Shown here piece after piece: positions 52,008 to 61,020 of a stretch of DNA of 64,000 bases. The position numbers and the translations under genes are program-made. Source of the stretch: Catenulispora pinisilvae (lineage in GTDB: Bacteria > Actinomycetota > Actinomycetes > Streptomycetales > Catenulisporaceae); contig NZ_JAAFZA010000027.1 of NCBI RefSeq assembly GCF_015356865.1, positions 1 through 64,000 on the forward strand. The letters are read 5' to 3'. The notes beneath the pieces are model-generated. The model was not told the DNA's origin. It made no database searches and was given only the letters and a program-made list of their open reading frames with translations. Position 1 is the stretch's first letter; the number at the start of each line of letters is the position of its first letter.

Positions 52008-52429
52008 CCGGCGTCCACCTCACGCCACTGGTCGATACCGGAGGCCATGGTCGACGTGAGGTGAACGTGGCCGGGAAGTCCGATCGAAGTGAGTTCGGCC
52101 AGGCTCGGCCGACACGTCACGGTGACTTTGACCAGCCCGCCGGGGTGGAAGGCGGCGGTGTCCACCGTGACCTCGGGGCTCGGGCAGGAGCCGCGGTCGG
52201 CCTGCGCCATCGTGCGGGCAGCGGCCTCGGCCGTAGCCGGGGTGCGGGCCAGGGATGCGGCGCGTGCGGCGGCCGCTGCGGTACCGGTGGCAGAGAGGTT
52301 GGCCTGCTCGACTCGGCCGAACCCGATCACCAGCTCGCTGATGATCATCAGAATCGGTGCGATGATCGCGAGCTCGACGGGGGCGCTGCCACGATCTGAG
52401 CCGTCTCGGCCTGTCTGGCACCGGCTCAT
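52004..52429 (-). CDS. TadE-like pseudopilin
   Basis: Protein of 141 aa. DRGSAPVELAIIAPILMIIS is the TadE signature: Gly-Ser, the pseudopilin Glu in VELAII, and one membrane helix. Two Cys in the C-terminal part may pair. ATGA overlaps on both sides show tight coupling within the operon. Confidence 0.82.
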   Translation of the reverse strand: MSRCQTGRDGSDRGSAPVELAIIAPILMIISELVIGFGRVEQANLSATGTAAAAARAASLARTPATAEAAARTMAQADRGSCPSPEVTVDTAAFHPGGLVKVTVTCRPSLAELTSIGLPGHVHLTSTMASGIDQWREVDAG

Positions 52430-52872
52430 CGCGCATCTCCGGCGGTCAGTCGCTCAACCGGCCCGTGAGCTACCGAAGACGCCGTCAGGTGGATAAACGG
52501 CAGCAGCGAAACCACTCGGCCGCTGATCCGCACGGTGGCCAGGTCCTGGTCGCGAGAAACCTCGACGGCCGGATTCAGTAGGAACCCCGATGCAGTGGCT
52601 GACAGGATGCGAGTCGCCTCGTCCCGTCCGTTGTCCTCGGTTCCGCCGTCGACTCCCGCGGTGGTCACCGCTTCGGCAGCTGCGGCGGCCGTGATGTGCT
52701 CGGCATGAAAGTAGATCGCTGCCTGCACGATCAACATCAACAACGCCATGTAGGCGGGCAGCGTGATCGCGTACTGCACGCTGGCCGATCCTGCGTCCCG
52801 GCAGGTACACGCGTGCCGCCGCCGGCCTGGCGACGGCACGCGTGGCTCACCGCGGCGATTGGCCGTGGTCAC
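52426..52872 (-). CDS. TadE/TadF-like pseudopilin
   Basis: Protein of 148 aa from GTG 52872, which overlaps the upstream stop by GTGA. DAGSASVQYAITLPAYMALL has the Gly-Ser and hydrophobic stretch of TadE-like proteins, although the usual Glu is Gln here. The frame stays open far upstream, antisense or shifted relative to other tad genes, without homology. A second minor pseudopilin. Confidence 0.75.
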   Translation of the reverse strand: MTTANRRGEPRVPSPGRRRHACTCRDAGSASVQYAITLPAYMALLMLIVQAAIYFHAEHITAAAAAEAVTTAGVDGGTEDNGRDEATRILSATASGFLLNPAVEVSRDQDLATVRISGRVVSLLPFIHLTASSVAHGPVERLTAGDAR

Positions 52873-53096
52873 GGGTTCGTGGCAGCGTTGCCGTCGAGGT
52901 TGATGCTGTTGGCCTTGCCGATGACCTTGGCGGAGATGACGCCGACCACGATGATCGCGAGCAAGGCGAGTCCGGCCATCCAGATAACGCCCTCCGGGAT
53001 GTTGCCCTGGTCGCGATCTGGCGCGGTGAGCTGGCGATGCAGCCACTCGCGGCCGGCGGCAGTGCGGACGGTGTAGAGGGCGCCAAGGTAGTACAT
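52869..53096 (-). CDS. small single-helix membrane protein, Flp pilin candidate
   Basis: Protein of 75 aa with a charged N-terminal half and one hydrophobic helix (VIWMAGLALLAIIVVGVIS). It sits between tadC and the tadE-like genes, where actinobacterial tad loci encode the short Flp-type pilin. The motif GNIPEGVIW before the helix could be the prepilin processing region. Assignment rests mainly on position and topology. Confidence 0.6.
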   Translation of the reverse strand: MYYLGALYTVRTAAGREWLHRQLTAPDRDQGNIPEGVIWMAGLALLAIIVVGVISAKVIGKANSINLDGNAATNP

Positions 53097-53114
53097 GATT
53101 GATCAGATCCTTTA

Positions 53115-53999
53115 CTAGAAGCCGGCGAGGAACCGGTCGAGGGAGGGGAACACCAACACCAGAAGGAAGCCGAGCATCATCACGGACACCGGCATGTGGG
53201 TGCGTTCCGTGGCCGAGATGTTCGCTGCGGCGCGTTCGGCGGTCCGGCGCCCGCGCAGCGAGGCCGATTTCGCTGCCAGCGATTCGGCGATCTTGGCACC
53301 CTGCCCGCCGGCCAGGCTCACGGTTGCGGCCAGCTCGCTCAGCTCGGGAACGCCCAGCTGTTTGGCCAGGTCGGCGTAGCAGGCCCAGACAGGTCGACGC
53401 GAAGTGCGGGCAGCAGCGGTCGCGGAACGGAAGTACTCGAACGCCGCGCCGTCCCCAATCGCCGCAGCACCTTCGAGCGCTGACTCGACGCCGTCGCCGG
53501 CCGTCATGGAAGTCGCGGCGAACGAAAGGAGAACGTCCAGGGCTTCGCGGGTCTGGTCGCGGATGTCCTGTGCCTTGCGGCGAGCGTCGGAGTCGGGAGC
53601 CAGGAAGAACACGGTGGCGAACACCACGGCGACGCCGAGCACAGCCACCGCGGGGACTGCCATGCCCGCGCTGGCCAGGGCAACCTGCGCAGCGATCGGC
53701 ATCAGCAGCCCGACGATCGCGTTGATGACTTTCCGAGTCGCGAACGCCTCGACGTCGATACCGGCCAGAGCCAGGTCCGCACGCAGCGCTTGGTTCGGCA
53801 GCCCAAGCCGGCTCAGCCACCGTGCGGCCGTAGCCCGGCCACGCGGTCCAGTTCCGGCCGGTACGTCGGTGACTGTGGCCGGCTTCGCAGCGATCCTGCG
53901 TTGGGCCTCGGCCAGCGAGGGCGCAAGCGGGCGGAGTCCGGACCAGACCAACATGGAGCTGATCCCGATGCCCGCGCCGCACAGCATCACCGTGATCAC
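53115..53999 (-). CDS. tadC: TadC-like type II secretion F-domain protein
   Basis: Inner-membrane platform protein of 294 aa with the T2SSF domain in its second half (LSELAATVSLAGGQGAKIAESL) and several membrane helices, one at the very N-terminus and one near the C-terminus (MLGFLLVLVFPSLDRFLAGF). Coupled to tadB by ATGA. Confidence 0.85.
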   Translation of the reverse strand: MITVMLCGAGIGISSMLVWSGLRPLAPSLAEAQRRIAAKPATVTDVPAGTGPRGRATAARWLSRLGLPNQALRADLALAGIDVEAFATRKVINAIVGLLMPIAAQVALASAGMAVPAVAVLGVAVVFATVFFLAPDSDARRKAQDIRDQTREALDVLLSFAATSMTAGDGVESALEGAAAIGDGAAFEYFRSATAAARTSRRPVWACYADLAKQLGVPELSELAATVSLAGGQGAKIAESLAAKSASLRGRRTAERAAANISATERTHMPVSVMMLGFLLVLVFPSLDRFLAGF

Positions 54000-54886
54000 G
54001 TCGCATCCCTCCTCGTGACCGCCACACGATCCAGACGGGTGAGAAACCGGTGCGGCACCACGGGGCGGGTCATGCGGTGCAGCCAGGCGAACCCGACAGC
54101 GAACAGCCCGCCGGCCACCGCGAGGTCCAACTGCCCGAGCGCGGTGCCGAACGGTTCCAGGTACTCGGCATCCGCAGCGAGTAGGACGCTCAGGAGTGAG
54201 ACGATGACGCCCGTGATCGTGCGGACCGCGGTACGCGTGCGGGTCCGCTCGGCCATCATGTTCCGCATGGTCAGGGCCTGCTCGCGGGCATCTACGGCGA
54301 GTATCCCGAGGACCGGAGCCAAATTCTTCGCCGGACGGGTCGAGGCGTGGATCAGGGTGGCGCAGATCCGGTCGGCGATCGGGTCCGCCAGCGTGTCGGC
54401 GAGTTTGATCAGCGCCGGCGCCAAGCGCACCCCGAGTCGCAGGTCGTCAGCCAGGACCCGCAACGGCCCCGCGATCGCGGCCGGCGGCACGGCCGCAGCT
54501 GAAGCAACAGCTTGCTGAAGTCCGGATGCCGCGGCAAGGGTGTCGCGCAGCATCTCGGCGAACCCCGCGCATGCCTCGGCACGCTCGGCCCATGCCGCTG
54601 ACTGATGGTCCGGTCCCAACGCGGACGGCAGGCACCAGATCGCGGCCGGGATGAGGACCAGTAGCACGGGCCAACCGGTGAACGCTGCCGTAGCTGCGCC
54701 GCCCGATGCGGCGATCAGTAGCCGTCGCCATCGAACGGCCAGCATTCGGAAGTCGACGGTGATGCGCCGCCGGGGTGCCTCGGCTGGGTTCGTTGCTGCG
54801 TGCTGCCCACGCCAGAAGGCGGATCCCAGCAGGTACAGGCTGTATCCAAAACCCGCGCCGAGCAGGCCGACCAGGGTCACGTTCAT
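53996..54886 (-). CDS. tadB: TadB-like type II secretion F-domain protein
   Basis: Platform protein of 296 aa. Start chosen at ATG 54886, which overlaps the TadA stop (ATGA); the frame continues 33 bp further without reason. An N-terminal helix (VGLLGAGFGYSLYLLG) and a T2SSF domain (FAEMLRDTLAAASGLQQAV) are seen. Partner of TadC in the pilus motor platform. Confidence 0.85.
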   Translation of the reverse strand: MNVTLVGLLGAGFGYSLYLLGSAFWRGQHAATNPAEAPRRRITVDFRMLAVRWRRLLIAASGGAATAAFTGWPVLLVLIPAAIWCLPSALGPDHQSAAWAERAEACAGFAEMLRDTLAAASGLQQAVASAAAVPPAAIAGPLRVLADDLRLGVRLAPALIKLADTLADPIADRICATLIHASTRPAKNLAPVLGILAVDAREQALTMRNMMAERTRTRTAVRTITGVIVSLLSVLLAADAEYLEPFGTALGQLDLAVAGGLFAVGFAWLHRMTRPVVPHRFLTRLDRVAVTRRDAT

Positions 54887-56220
54887 GGCATCGGCTCCCA
54901 TCCCTCGGCTGTGAACCACGCTTCGTCGAACCCGCCGCTCTCCAGCGCCTCCCGGGTGTGATCGGACGGGTAGACGCTGAACCGGGCACGGCGGTCGGCG
55001 TCAGGCGCCCAGATCTGATTGCTCATGATCTGTGGCCCGTCGGCCTCGGTCAGCTCGCGGATCGAGGACACCACCCGCGTTCCGTTGCGGGACTCGGCCA
55101 ACAGCACGACCAGGTCCACTGCGGAGGCGACCATCAGGTTCGTAGCCTCCCGCGTCATACGCTCGGGGCCCTGCGCAGCGTAGGTCGCCAACTTGTCGAA
55201 CACTCCGGCCGACGTGCTGGCATGGATCGTGGCGAGGCTGCCGTCGATCCCCATGCTCATCGCGTTGCACATGGAGACGATCTCCGGACCCCGGACCTCT
55301 CCGACGATCACCCGCTTCGGGGAGCCGCGCAGTGTGCAGCGCATGAGGTACGTCATGTCGATTCCGCCGACGTCCTCGGTGTTGGCTTCCCGGGTCTGAT
55401 AAACGGTGACGTTGCCTTGTCGGTTGGGATCCTGGTCTAGCGCGAGTTCGTAGGTGTCTTCGACAGTGATCACCCGTTGCGTGTGCGGGATCTCGGCCGC
55501 CAGGGCACGAAGCATCGTGGTCTTACCGGCCGCCGGGCCGCCGGCGATCAGGATGTTCAGTCGGCCTCGTACCGCTGCGGCCAAGAACTCCTTCAACCCC
55601 GCGTCGACCGTCCCGAGTTGGTGCAGGTCGTTCAACGTCACCCGCTGGTGCCGGTGACGGCGGATCGACACCGTGGGTACCGTGCAGATCCCGTGTGCGG
55701 CAGCGAACAGCCGTGAGCCGTCGCGCAGCTGCAGGTTCACCGACGGGACGGACACATCGAAGCGCCGGGCGTCGGTACCGCGACTGGACGCGAGGTCTTG
55801 AACCAGGGCGATCAGGTCTTCGTCCGAGGCCGCGACCGGGCGGTCGCCGCGTTCGCAGCGGCCGTCAGCGAAGGTCAGCCACACGTTGGCGTGGCCGTTG
55901 ACGTCGATCCCTTCCACCGACTCCTCACGCAGATAGTGATCGAGGCCGCCGTGTCCGAACAGCCGATCTCGTACCCACTGCGCGACACGGGCCTCGGCCG
56001 CGGGTTCCAGCATCGCCTCCGCGCGGGACAGCGCCTGGCCGGCTACCGCTGCGAGTTCCTTGTCGATCAGTTCCTCGGTCAGTTCGCGTCGCCGAGGCAC
56101 GTTGACTTGCGTGCCGGTCGCATGCTCCTCGTCTTGGCACAGATCGGACAGCCGCAATCCGACGACATCCGCGATCCGCGTGCCCAGCCGGGCCTCGGCG
56201 AGATAGTCGACGTCTGTCAT
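54883..56220 (-). CDS. tadA: TadA/CpaF-type pilus assembly ATPase
   Basis: Secretion ATPase of 445 aa. Walker A is AGGPAAGKTTMLRAL, the Asp box region VITVEDTYEL, Walker B VGEVRGPEIVSM with the His box DGSLATIHAS. It powers Flp pilus assembly at the cytoplasmic face. ATGA overlaps with both neighbours. Intact. Confidence 0.93.
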   Translation of the reverse strand: MTDVDYLAEARLGTRIADVVGLRLSDLCQDEEHATGTQVNVPRRRELTEELIDKELAAVAGQALSRAEAMLEPAAEARVAQWVRDRLFGHGGLDHYLREESVEGIDVNGHANVWLTFADGRCERGDRPVAASDEDLIALVQDLASSRGTDARRFDVSVPSVNLQLRDGSRLFAAAHGICTVPTVSIRRHRHQRVTLNDLHQLGTVDAGLKEFLAAAVRGRLNILIAGGPAAGKTTMLRALAAEIPHTQRVITVEDTYELALDQDPNRQGNVTVYQTREANTEDVGGIDMTYLMRCTLRGSPKRVIVGEVRGPEIVSMCNAMSMGIDGSLATIHASTSAGVFDKLATYAAQGPERMTREATNLMVASAVDLVVLLAESRNGTRVVSSIRELTEADGPQIMSNQIWAPDADRRARFSVYPSDHTREALESGGFDEAWFTAEGWEPMP

Positions 56221-56990
56221 ACCGCCCGACCTCCTGAGGCGTTCGCGGCCATGACATCGCGCGAAGCCGTGCGCGGAGCGGGGATCTCGTCCGCAAGCCG
56301 CGCCACGACGGCTCGTCCCGCCTGAGCTGCCGCCTTCCGGAACGAGTCACGACACGCCAAGCGCTCCCACCCGGCGGCGACACCCGTCGGGATCAGAGGG
56401 AGCTGTCCGAGGATCGGCAACCGCAGCAGTTCGGCGACGTGCTCGGCCGGATAGCCAGGTCCGACAAGCAGCAGACCGGTGTCCGGATGCAGCCTGCGGG
56501 CCTGCTCGCCCGCGCCGGCCAACGACAGGATCTGCTCCGGACCGGGACGAGCCACAAGCACCAACGCATCGGCCAGAAGCAGTAGTGACTTCGTCTCCGG
56601 CACATCCGACTCGATGCGGCCCACGTCGGCGATCAGCGCCGTACCCGGGTCGTTGGCGGCCTGCTCGAAGACTCCGGCCGGCACGAGAAGTGCGTTCAGC
56701 GCTGCGCGCAGCTGGCGGCCGTCCTCGGGGCCCGTCAGTACCCTGGCTCCGCTCGGAACCGCGGCGGCGTGCTGATCCAACAGCACCAAGTCCCCACCGC
56801 GGCGGGCATGTCCCGCGACCACCGCCAACCGCCGCGGACCGGGCATCAGAAATCTAGTCACCAACGTCCCGCCGCGCGGGTCACACTCGGCGACGAACGC
56901 CTTCGCCTCCGACGGCCATGCCTCGGCCAGGGCGAGGGCCGTGGTTGTAGCACCTGGCGAGCCTCGCCAGGAACCCACAGCGATCAGCAT
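56217..56990 (-). CDS. TadZ/CpaE-like ParA-fold protein
   Basis: Protein of 257 aa with a deviant Walker A (SWRGSPGATTTALAL) at the N-terminus and a ParA/MinD-like fold. Members localise or regulate the Tad ATPase. Shares one base with the upstream stop (TGATG). Confidence 0.78.
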   Translation of the reverse strand: MLIAVGSWRGSPGATTTALALAEAWPSEAKAFVAECDPRGGTLVTRFLMPGPRRLAVVAGHARRGGDLVLLDQHAAAVPSGARVLTGPEDGRQLRAALNALLVPAGVFEQAANDPGTALIADVGRIESDVPETKSLLLLADALVLVARPGPEQILSLAGAGEQARRLHPDTGLLLVGPGYPAEHVAELLRLPILGQLPLIPTGVAAGWERLACRDSFRKAAAQAGRAVVARLADEIPAPRTASRDVMAANASGGRAV

Positions 56991-57730
56991 CAGGAGTCTC
57001 CAGCTGGCAGGAGCGTCACCGCGACCCCAGACATCGACGTCGAAGCAGCCGCGACCCTTGCCGCACCGTCGGCGTCCATCAGCAAGTTCGCCACCATCAC
57101 GCCCTGCGTATCCGGCCTTCCGACCGCCGTTACAGTCGCGACCAACGGCTGAGCTTGGGCAGCAGAAGCCGCAGAAGCTGCTGTCGGGGCGGGCGTCGGA
57201 GCTGGCAGGACACCGGGTTGCGCAGGCAACACGACCTGCACCCTGTCTCCGGCAGCCAGATGCAGCGGGTACATCCCCGCCTTCAGGCCGACCGCCGCCA
57301 CCGCCTGTCCAGCCGGCGGGAACACTGCCGGCCCCACGTCCGCGCTGTTCAACAACGCCCCGGCGGTCAGCGGCAACGCTGCCGGGCGACCCACAACGGT
57401 CGAGATCTGTGCCGCTGGGATGACGTCGATTCCGTTGCCGGCCGCTACCGGTACGGCTTGGAGGTCGGCAGCCGTGATCAGCTGACCAGCCGCTACTGGC
57501 TGCGTCACCAGAAGCGTGGGGGTGCGCGGGTCCAGAACGTGCGAGGCGGCGACCGCCCCCATCGCGCAGACCACAACACCCAGCCCACCGATCACCGCCC
57601 TCGGCGCGTTCACGCGCCGGGCCGACAGCAACATGCTTGTCGAGGACGAAGCCACCGAGCGCTGGCCGGAACCAGGCTGCCCGGGAATCGTCGTGGTCGA
57701 CTTCGTGTCCTTCGGAGCTGTAGTGCTCAA
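56990..57730 (-). CDS. CpaB-like SAF-domain protein
   Basis: Protein of about 246 aa. One membrane helix (VIGGLGVVVCAMGAVAA) is followed by an SAF domain (LLVTQPVAAGQLITAADLQ, VGRPAALPLTAGALL) as in CpaB/RcpC of Tad systems. The open frame extends to 57985 through upstream coding sequence; I chose TTG 57730 because it overlaps the upstream TGA by TTGA, the coupling pattern of the rest of the operon. Confidence 0.72.
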   Translation of the reverse strand: MSTTAPKDTKSTTTIPGQPGSGQRSVASSSTSMLLSARRVNAPRAVIGGLGVVVCAMGAVAASHVLDPRTPTLLVTQPVAAGQLITAADLQAVPVAAGNGIDVIPAAQISTVVGRPAALPLTAGALLNSADVGPAVFPPAGQAVAAVGLKAGMYPLHLAAGDRVQVVLPAQPGVLPAPTPAPTAASAASAAQAQPLVATVTAVGRPDTQGVMVANLLMDADGAARVAAASTSMSGVAVTLLPAGDS

Positions 57731-58623
57731 CTCCGTACTCCCGTCACCAGCGCCTGCACTTCCACTACTCGGACCTGAGCCGTTGCAGACGTCGTCAACG
57801 GCGGAAACGTCCCGTTCTGGCCGTTCGAGGCGTGCCAGCTGATCTGCCACGTCACCTGCGCCGTCAGCGGGTACGTCCCGTCTGGGAATCCCGCCGAGGC
57901 CCGGGTGAATGAATGTCCACAGGTCGGGGACTGAGCCGGGGCATTCGGATCTCCGGCCGGGTACGGTGTCCCAGGTCCCGCGCACGTCACCGACCCTCCA
58001 TCGCCGGATGACCAGGTCGCCGAGGCGGGCGTTGCCGTGACGGTCACCGTCAGGCCGGCGCTGGACACCGAGGATGAGACCGGCGCCCAGGACGCGGGGC
58101 CCAGCCAGTACCAGGCGTCAGCGTTCACGACTTGGGGCTGGTCCAAGCCCGGGCTCAGGTACAGGGCCGGAGGAGGCATGTGGAGCTTCTGGAGCTCCGA
58201 TCGCGCAAGCGTCGCCGCAGTCGGGGGCGCTGCGGGCACTGGGACCAGGACCGGGACCGTCATCTGCGGCGCGGACACCATAGAGTTGTCCACGGGCGCC
58301 GCCGAGGTTTCGCAGGACTTGTACATGGGTCCGCTGAAGTCCGAATTCGGGACGGTTCCCGGGGCGTTCACATAGCTGCAACTCACGAATTCCGGGGCTG
58401 AACTCGCGGTTGTCGTGGCCTTTGCCGCAGGTCGAGAGTTTCCACTGCTGGAGACGTCGCAGTCGCCCTGAACTGCGGCGGTGTAGCCGGACGTGGGTGT
58501 CGCGTCAGACGTGCCGCAGAGAGCTGACGTGTCAGGACTGGGTAGCCAGTCGCTCGCCAATGCGTCACCGGCGTTTGCGACGAGGGCAACACAACCGACG
58601 AGCGTGAACACCGCCCTCAACAT
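57727..58623 (-). CDS. secreted hypothetical protein in the tad operon
   Basis: Protein of 298 aa from ATG 58623, with a signal peptide (MLRAVFTLVGCVALVANAG then ALA cleavage). The mature part has several Cys (LCGTS, DCDVS, FVSCSY, KSCET, TCAGPG, TCGHSF) and an Ig-like, Thr/Val-rich C-terminal domain. Likely exported; may be a surface or pilus-associated protein. The start overlaps the lipoprotein stop. No known family. Confidence 0.68.
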   Translation of the reverse strand: MLRAVFTLVGCVALVANAGDALASDWLPSPDTSALCGTSDATPTSGYTAAVQGDCDVSSSGNSRPAAKATTTASSAPEFVSCSYVNAPGTVPNSDFSGPMYKSCETSAAPVDNSMVSAPQMTVPVLVPVPAAPPTAATLARSELQKLHMPPPALYLSPGLDQPQVVNADAWYWLGPASWAPVSSSVSSAGLTVTVTATPASATWSSGDGGSVTCAGPGTPYPAGDPNAPAQSPTCGHSFTRASAGFPDGTYPLTAQVTWQISWHASNGQNGTFPPLTTSATAQVRVVEVQALVTGVRS

Positions 58624-59159
58624 GAGCCGAGAGCGGCGGAAGAGAAGGCGACGACCTTCCATACTCCTTGGCTCTGGACAACCTCGGCCGTTGTCGCCCG
58701 GTTGCCGCCGGGCTTGTCATCCCACAGCGCTCCGGTGGACTTTCGGTACATCAGCCACTTCGCTGATTGGAGACAGTCTTTGAGGGTCACGACTGTGGGA
58801 TTCACAGAGGGCTCCATCGAGGTGACCGTCGGATTCATCGTCGGCGGACCGCCCTTGAGTACCGCGCCGTCGCTGTCATCTGCTTTGAGGATCTTGACCA
58901 GGATGTTGAGCGCACTGTCGGTGGCGTGAGTGCCGAGTGCGGGGTCGTTCCAGTTGGCGGTTTCCCCGGCCTTCGACATGTCGTCCCACATGCCCTTGTA
59001 GGCCGCGACGGAGTTCTGTCGAGCAACTGCCACTGGATCGGCGTTGGGCGTGGTCGCGTTCGGAAGGGGGTGGGCCGTCGCCGTCCCGCATCCACTCAGG
59101 ACTCCGAGGAGCGTGACGCCGACGGCCAGCTTGAACGAATGCCCGTACCGCGTCGTCAA
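58617..59159 (-). CDS. lipoprotein, first gene of the tad operon
   Basis: Protein of 180 aa with a lipobox: VTLLGVLSGC, the Cys being the lipidation site at about residue 25. The mature domain (VAAYKGMWDDM, KDCLQSAKWLMYR, GVWKVVAFSS) resembles small actinobacterial lipoproteins of unknown function. Probably anchored to the outer face of the membrane. Confidence 0.75.
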   Translation of the reverse strand: MTTRYGHSFKLAVGVTLLGVLSGCGTATAHPLPNATTPNADPVAVARQNSVAAYKGMWDDMSKAGETANWNDPALGTHATDSALNILVKILKADDSDGAVLKGGPPTMNPTVTSMEPSVNPTVVTLKDCLQSAKWLMYRKSTGALWDDKPGGNRATTAEVVQSQGVWKVVAFSSAALGSC

Positions 59160-59304
59160 CCCCGTGCTCCTTCGTGCGCTCCCGCGTTGCGGGAGTCAGA
59201 CCTCGAATGTCGTGCCGGTTCACTTCAACGCATGAGCGGGTTCAAGGGAAAGCCCTTAAACCTCATATTGCCTCAAAATGATGAAAAATAGCACAACTTC
59301 GCCG

Positions 59305-59868
59305 CTATGCCAGTACTGCGACCAAAGTCCCGACTACTAAGGCGGGGCCGAGCGGGACATAACCGTCTCGGCTTCCTCGCAGGCGGAGAGCGGCGGCCCA
59401 GAGCGCTCCGATAGTGCATCCGACGAACAGGCCCTGGAATAGCACGGTCCAGCCGAACTAGCCGAGCAGCAGCCCGATCAGGCCAGCGAGCTTCACGTCG
59501 CCCAGACCGACACCGATCGTCAGGTGTTGGACGGCGAATGCCGCCAGCACGACGACCGCGGCTTCGACTCCTCGAAACAGCGGTTGCGTGTCGTCGGCGG
59601 TCGATGAAGCCCACGCCAACGCTAGGAGCAGTGCTGGATACGACGGGAGGGTCAGGAAGTCCGGGAGGCGCATGACGGCGACGTCGATCGCTGACAGCAC
59701 TGTGCCTACGGCAGCGAAGTAGCAGCAGGCGGGCATTGCCGGGTCGGGATAGATGCGCATCGCGCACACGATCGATGCCGTTGCGGCGATCACTCCGGTG
59801 GCGATCCATGCCCAGGTGGTCATGCGAATCGGCCGCGGTGCGGCGAGATCCGCGTGCGTCGCGGTCAT
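59305..59868 (-). pseudogene. A24-type prepilin peptidase with an internal amber codon
   Basis: From ATG 59868 the frame gives membrane helices (WAWIATGVIAATASIVCAM), the first catalytic Asp in LSAIDVAVMRLPDFLTLP and the second in GVGLGDVKLAGLIGLLLG. It then meets TAG at 59458-59460. In the same frame the family-like sequence continues for 50 codons (FGWTVLFQGLFVGC, GYVPLGPALVVGTL) to the true stop at 59305. The codon would normally be Trp (TGG). Both active-site Asp precede the amber codon, but the last one or two helices would be lost. It would process the Flp pilin and pseudopilins encoded upstream of 53 kb. Mutation or sequencing error. Confidence 0.75.
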
Positions 59869-60195
59869 GGGTGGAACGCGGTACTGGTTTCGAGCGAGTT
59901 GCACGGCACTGGAACTCCCGTGGACGATCGCCCCGGTGTGAGCGGGACTAGAGCGCGGCCGCTGGCTTCGCACCTCAACGGACGCGACCAGCGTATGCCG
60001 GGACGGTCCCTGAGACCCGTGACGCTGGCCGTGTCGGAACACTGGAACCACCCGGCCCGGGGGGTGTCGGTCGAAACCGTCGAGCTTCGCTCGACTATCG
60101 AGACCCAGTCAAGGCCCTGTCACTATTGACGGTCGATTTCGGGCTCTAGATGCTCACGGCTCTTTTCATCCGGTGCGATTCGAGCGTCGATAGGT
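59869..60195. other. divergent intergenic region
   Basis: About 330 bp between the prepilin peptidase and the plus-strand DNA-binding gene. Likely holds both promoters. No terminator, repeat or RNA gene noticed. Confidence 0.3.
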
Positions 60196-61020
60196 GTGTC
60201 CAAGCGCACTGACCGAGTGGAGCCTTACGTGCCCAGCACCGTGAACACCCCTGACCGTGAGCCGAACCCCATGCGTACATCTTTAGTGCCGGAGCTGTCC
60301 TTGACCGCCGCCCAGCGTCGTGTCGCTGGTGCGCTGGCTGAGGTCCACGACGCGACGGTGATTGAAGTCACCGCGCTCGTCGACGTGAGCAAGTCTTCAG
60401 TAGCCAAGGCCCTCACGTTGCTTGAGCGTACTAACGCTGCGATCCGCACAGTGCGGGAGGAGGACGGCGTCCGAGACGCTGACTTGTGGTCGCCCGGACC
60501 GGCTCTGGGCGCCCTGCTGTTCACGGCTAGTTCGGAGCCGCGTGGCCTGGATCGCGGCGACGCGCCTGGCGAACCAGGCGAAGGTGTAGCTGACGCTTTC
60601 GTGCACGTTCCAGACGACGCCCCTGAATGCTCCGTGTCGCCGGTCAGCTCTGCAGGCGACGCTGACGCCACGAGCGATGGTGAGCCAGAGTCTGAAACCG
60701 CAGCTGCGCCGCCGGTCGATTCTGCCGCAGTAGCAGAAGTCGGGGTGGTCGTGGCGTCTGAGCCCGGCGAACCTGCCCCTGACGGACGTGGCAGGCGCCT
60801 GGCATCCGGCGAACTGGCCGCAATGGTCGCCCCTGTACTGGAAGCACATCCGGACATTGAGTACACCCCCACGATGCTCAGCCACCTGCTGGACGGTCGC
60901 AGCGCGGGGGCTATCCACAACGTGCTGGAGAAGATGGTCGCGTCCGGGGCCGCCGTGCGCACCAGTGACAAGCCCAAGCGCTACCGCCACGCCGTGGTTG
61001 AGGCGTCCAAGCCGGCATGA
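60196..61020 (+). CDS. DNA-binding protein with two winged-helix-like regions
   Basis: Protein of 274 aa. An N-terminal MarR-like segment (VAGALAEVHDATVIEVTAL, VSKSSVAKALTLLE) and a C-terminal one (VLEAHPDIEYTPTMLSHLL, AIHNVLEKMVASGAAV) are separated by a long acidic, Pro/Ala-rich linker (about 100-200). GTG 60196 is the longest start; ATG 60271 is possible. Overlaps the ATPase gene by ATGA, so the two form a unit. Exact role unknown. Confidence 0.65.
   Translation: MSKRTDRVEPYVPSTVNTPDREPNPMRTSLVPELSLTAAQRRVAGALAEVHDATVIEVTALVDVSKSSVAKALTLLERTNAAIRTVREEDGVRDADLWSPGPALGALLFTASSEPRGLDRGDAPGEPGEGVADAFVHVPDDAPECSVSPVSSAGDADATSDGEPESETAAAPPVDSAAVAEVGVVVASEPGEPAPDGRGRRLASGELAAMVAPVLEAHPDIEYTPTMLSHLLDGRSAGAIHNVLEKMVASGAAVRTSDKPKRYRHAVVEASKPA

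Noticed and set aside
52873..54027. long open extension upstream of the TadE-like gene at 52426
   Set aside because: The translation is Arg/Gly/His-rich and lies shifted against the tadC and pilin genes, a GC-driven shadow; GTG 52872 with GTGA overlap is the credible start.
57731..57985. N-terminal extension of the SAF-domain protein
   Set aside because: It overlaps the well-supported secreted-protein gene on the same strand; the TTGA overlap at 57730 matches the operon's coupling style.
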